From NCBI RefSeq assembly GCF_001686925.1, contig NZ_LVEN01000035.1, positions 62,001-126,000 of the forward strand: a stretch of DNA of 64,000 nt, in the 5' to 3' direction. The DNA comes from Flavobacterium piscis (lineage in GTDB: Bacteria; Bacteroidota; Bacteroidia; Flavobacteriales; Flavobacteriaceae). Both the position numbers and the translations under genes were made by a program. The notes below the pieces were generated by a model. The model was not told where the DNA came from. It made no database searches and worked only from the letters and a program-made list of their open reading frames with translations. Shown here in pieces: positions 62,346 through 64,000 of this stretch; position 1 is the first letter of the stretch, and each line of letters opens with the position of its first letter.

Positions 62346-63128
62346 TCAATCCACCTTTCTAAATACTAACAATTTTCCTGACGGATTCGAAAGTGTCAAT
62401 CTGTTATCTCCAATAGAATAAGTAGTTGTACTTTGCAGCGCTTTTATAAATTGATCCTCCTTATTTCCTTGTGCACAAGCCATCCTAGTTGCAACTACTT
62501 TAGAAAATCGCAGAAGATCTTTTTCATAAAAAATACTCCCGCTAATTGCATTACAACCTCCGTAACCCATAAATTTATTTTCTGAAGAATTTATTTCAAT
62601 CCTTGGCAATTCTTTTTGATAATCAGTTGCAAAAACTTTGAAACCGTTTAGTTCTTCCAAAACCCAAATATCATGAAGGCGATAGTCAGTGTTATAATTC
62701 CCGCATCCGCTCAATTTTGTATCAGTAAGCTCGGTGTTATTTTTAATTTCAACTGAAACTTTATAAGGAGAAATTACTCCCGACATCGAATTTTGACATT
62801 CTAATTGCTGAATCGTGATTGTCGCACTTGCTGTTTCATTACTTACTTTATACATTTTTATATTAGCATCCATTGCCTTTATGACTTCGGTTGCAGGAAA
62901 AGCAAGTTTTTCCTTTCCCGAAATTAAGGATGTAAACTCAATATTCTCATTGCCCATTTTTATTCCCCAAAAAGGTTCATTCCCGGTTCCCGTAAAGTAA
63001 TATTTCATTTGATCTTCCTGACTTCCGTATTCAGAACTAGTGTTTTGTGCATCTGAAGTTTTGCCCGCTGTAGATTTACAACCTAATATCAATGATAATA
63101 ATAGCAAAAGTGTAAGTAATTTTTTCAT
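62346..63128 (-). CDS. Lipoprotein with COG3650-like and META/HslJ domains
   Basis: A protein of 260 residues with a lipobox (LLSLILGCKST, Cys17). The first domain has 'YYFTGTGNEPFWGIKMGNEN' and 'CQNSMSGVISPYKVSVEIKN', typical of COG3650 proteins. The second is a META/HslJ domain ('DIWVLEELNGFKVFATDYQK', 'RIEINSSENKFMGYGGCNAI', 'RFSKVVATRMACAQGNKEDQ'). Such proteins are linked to heat and envelope stress, but the mechanism is unknown. Confidence 0.88.
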   Translation of the reverse strand: MKKLLTLLLLLSLILGCKSTAGKTSDAQNTSSEYGSQEDQMKYYFTGTGNEPFWGIKMGNENIEFTSLISGKEKLAFPATEVIKAMDANIKMYKVSNETASATITIQQLECQNSMSGVISPYKVSVEIKNNTELTDTKLSGCGNYNTDYRLHDIWVLEELNGFKVFATDYQKELPRIEINSSENKFMGYGGCNAISGSIFYEKDLLRFSKVVATRMACAQGNKEDQFIKALQSTTTYSIGDNRLTLSNPSGKLLVFRKVD

Positions 63129-63270
63129 AGAATTTATGTTAAGAATATTCCATTTAAATAAAATACATATAAAATTCTTATGAATTTACGACATTTTTTC
63201 GAAATCCTTATTTAGAATCTTTTCAAATTTATAATAGTTATAACTTTTCTAATTCAATCAAAACCCGCAT

Positions 63271-63370
63271 TACGTAAAAGATTACGATAAAATACGTAAA
63301 CAACAATCGTTATCAATTCAAAAAAAAATAATTATTTACGTATTTTCATAAGTATAAATACTTATATTTG
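63271..63370 (+). promoter_or_regulatory. Control region of the nitrite reductase gene
   Basis: The -7 element TATATTTG (63363-63370) overlaps a perfect palindrome, ATAAGTAT-AA-ATACTTAT (63348-63365). Upstream are three TACGTA-containing sites (63271-63277, 63293-63300, 63335-63342); the last two form TACGTAAA/TTTACGTA inverted copies. The palindrome covers the promoter, so a repressor there would block it. Confidence 0.6.
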
Positions 63371-63396
63371 CGTAGTAATACTTAATTAAAGAAATC

Positions 63397-64000
63397 ATGA
63401 TAAGAGTAATAGTAGTTGGAAACGGCATGGTTGGTTATAAATTTTGTGAAAAATTCATTGCAAAATCAGGACATGAAAAGTATCAGATAACCGTTTTTGG
63501 TGAAGAACCAAGGCGAGCCTACGACCGCGTTCACTTAAGTGAATACTTTGGAGGAAAAACTGCAGACGATTTATCACTTTCTACAACCGAATGGTACGTA
63601 GAAAACAATATTACACTCAACACATCTGAATTAATTACAGATATTAATCGTAACGATAAAACGGTACATACTCATTTAGAGAAAACTCATACATACGACT
63701 ACTTAGTTCTGGCAACAGGATCATCAGCTTTTGTTCCTCCTATTGACGGAGTCGAAAAAGAAGGCGTTTTTGTCTACAGAACCATCGAAGATCTTGATGC
63801 AATTATGGCTTACGCCAAAAAGATAAAACAAAAAGGTGCAACAGAAGCAGCAGTTTTAGGCGGTGGTTTATTAGGTCTTGAAGCAGCAAAAGCTGTTAGG
63901 GATTTAGGACTTAATCCGCAAGTGGTAGAATTTGCTCCGCGTTTAATGCCAAGACAATTAGACAAAGGTGCAAGCGATATGCTGCAGTCAAAAATAGAAG
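63397..64000 (+). CDS. nirB: NirB-like nitrite reductase large subunit, 5' part (cut by window edge)
   Basis: The first 201 codons of a gene that runs off the right edge, starting at ATG 63397. The translation has FAD-binding 'MIRVIVVGNGMVGYKFCEKF', 'RAYDRVHLSEYF', 'YDYLVLATGSSAFVPPIDGV' and NAD-binding 'AAVLGGGLLGLEAAKAVRDL'. This is the NAD(P)H-oxidoreductase part of assimilatory nitrite reductase. The sirohaem and iron-sulphur part would lie beyond the window. Other members of this oxidoreductase family start alike, but 'YDRVHLSEYF' is typical of NirB. Confidence 0.85.
   Translation, partial: MIRVIVVGNGMVGYKFCEKFIAKSGHEKYQITVFGEEPRRAYDRVHLSEYFGGKTADDLSLSTTEWYVENNITLNTSELITDINRNDKTVHTHLEKTHTYDYLVLATGSSAFVPPIDGVEKEGVFVYRTIEDLDAIMAYAKKIKQKGATEAAVLGGGLLGLEAAKAVRDLGLNPQVVEFAPRLMPRQLDKGASDMLQSKIE

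Overview
The window is chromosomal DNA from a member of the Bacteroidota, most likely a Flavobacterium. The reasons are: AT-rich sequence; promoter elements of the TAnnTTTG type upstream of many genes; a SusC-type receptor next to a hybrid two-component regulator; FecI/FecR/TonB signalling; DUF5777, UpxY and membrane-bound AraC families; and intergenic inverted repeats built on GCCACGAATT or ACCACAGAGA. I see no insertion sequence, prophage or CRISPR array.

Layout. (1) 1-5746: the 5' end of a SusC-like receptor (minus) faces a hybrid two-component regulator (plus) across a 1.2 kb spacer with three large hairpin repeats. (2) 5790-6842: two small cytosolic genes. (3) 6999-15618: an ECF sigma factor, FecR anti-sigma and TonB receptor, followed by a COG4315-type lipoprotein, an OB-fold membrane protein, a DUF5777 barrel, a cytochrome c lipoprotein and a YceI protein. 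A divergent lipoprotein gene lies on the other side. Three start regions here share a bipartite motif, GTAGGGTAA-N13-TGTTTTA, which I propose is the promoter of this sigma factor. (4) 15630-18065: an orphan membrane histidine kinase and a PHP-type phosphotyrosine phosphatase. (5) 18253-40863 (minus): a roughly 22 kb Wzx/Wzy-dependent capsule or exopolysaccharide cluster. It holds nucleotide-sugar genes (manC, gmd, fcl, phosphohexomutase, cytidylyltransferase), flippase, polymerase, glycosyltransferases, pyruvyl- and acyl-transferases, a priming sugar transferase, Wza and Wzc. An orphan degenerate receiver protein sits inside it. (6) 41383-43851 (plus): ugd, a NusG-like UpxY antiterminator and a stand-alone mannose-isomerase-type cupin complete the cluster. 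(7) 43936-50829: a regulator-rich, sparsely coding stretch with a duplicated divergent pair (membrane AraC regulator and small XRE regulator), a third membrane AraC regulator, an alpha/beta hydrolase lipoprotein, unusual repeats and a possible tRNA scar. (8) 51164-51638: four tRNA genes (Ser, Pro, Arg, Arg). (9) 51888-64000: housekeeping and stress genes (thiolase, NlpC/P60, SMI1/KNR4 protein, AraC and aldo-keto reductase, MdaB and quinol monooxygenase, DUF3291, methyltransferase, LysR, DUF2130, META/HslJ lipoprotein) and the 5' end of a NirB-like nitrite reductase.

How the genes work together. The capsule cluster has a nearly complete set for a GDP-fucose- and uronic-acid-containing polymer: sugar activation, priming, assembly, flipping, polymerisation, tyrosine-kinase-controlled export and a matching phosphatase. 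The sigma/FecR/receptor region reads as a surface-signalling system whose probable regulon includes envelope redox-like proteins. The most novel observations are the shared sigma motif, the duplicated AraC/XRE modules with palindromic operators, and the receiver-like protein inside the capsule cluster. All functional statements rest on motif recognition by eye; no searches were run.
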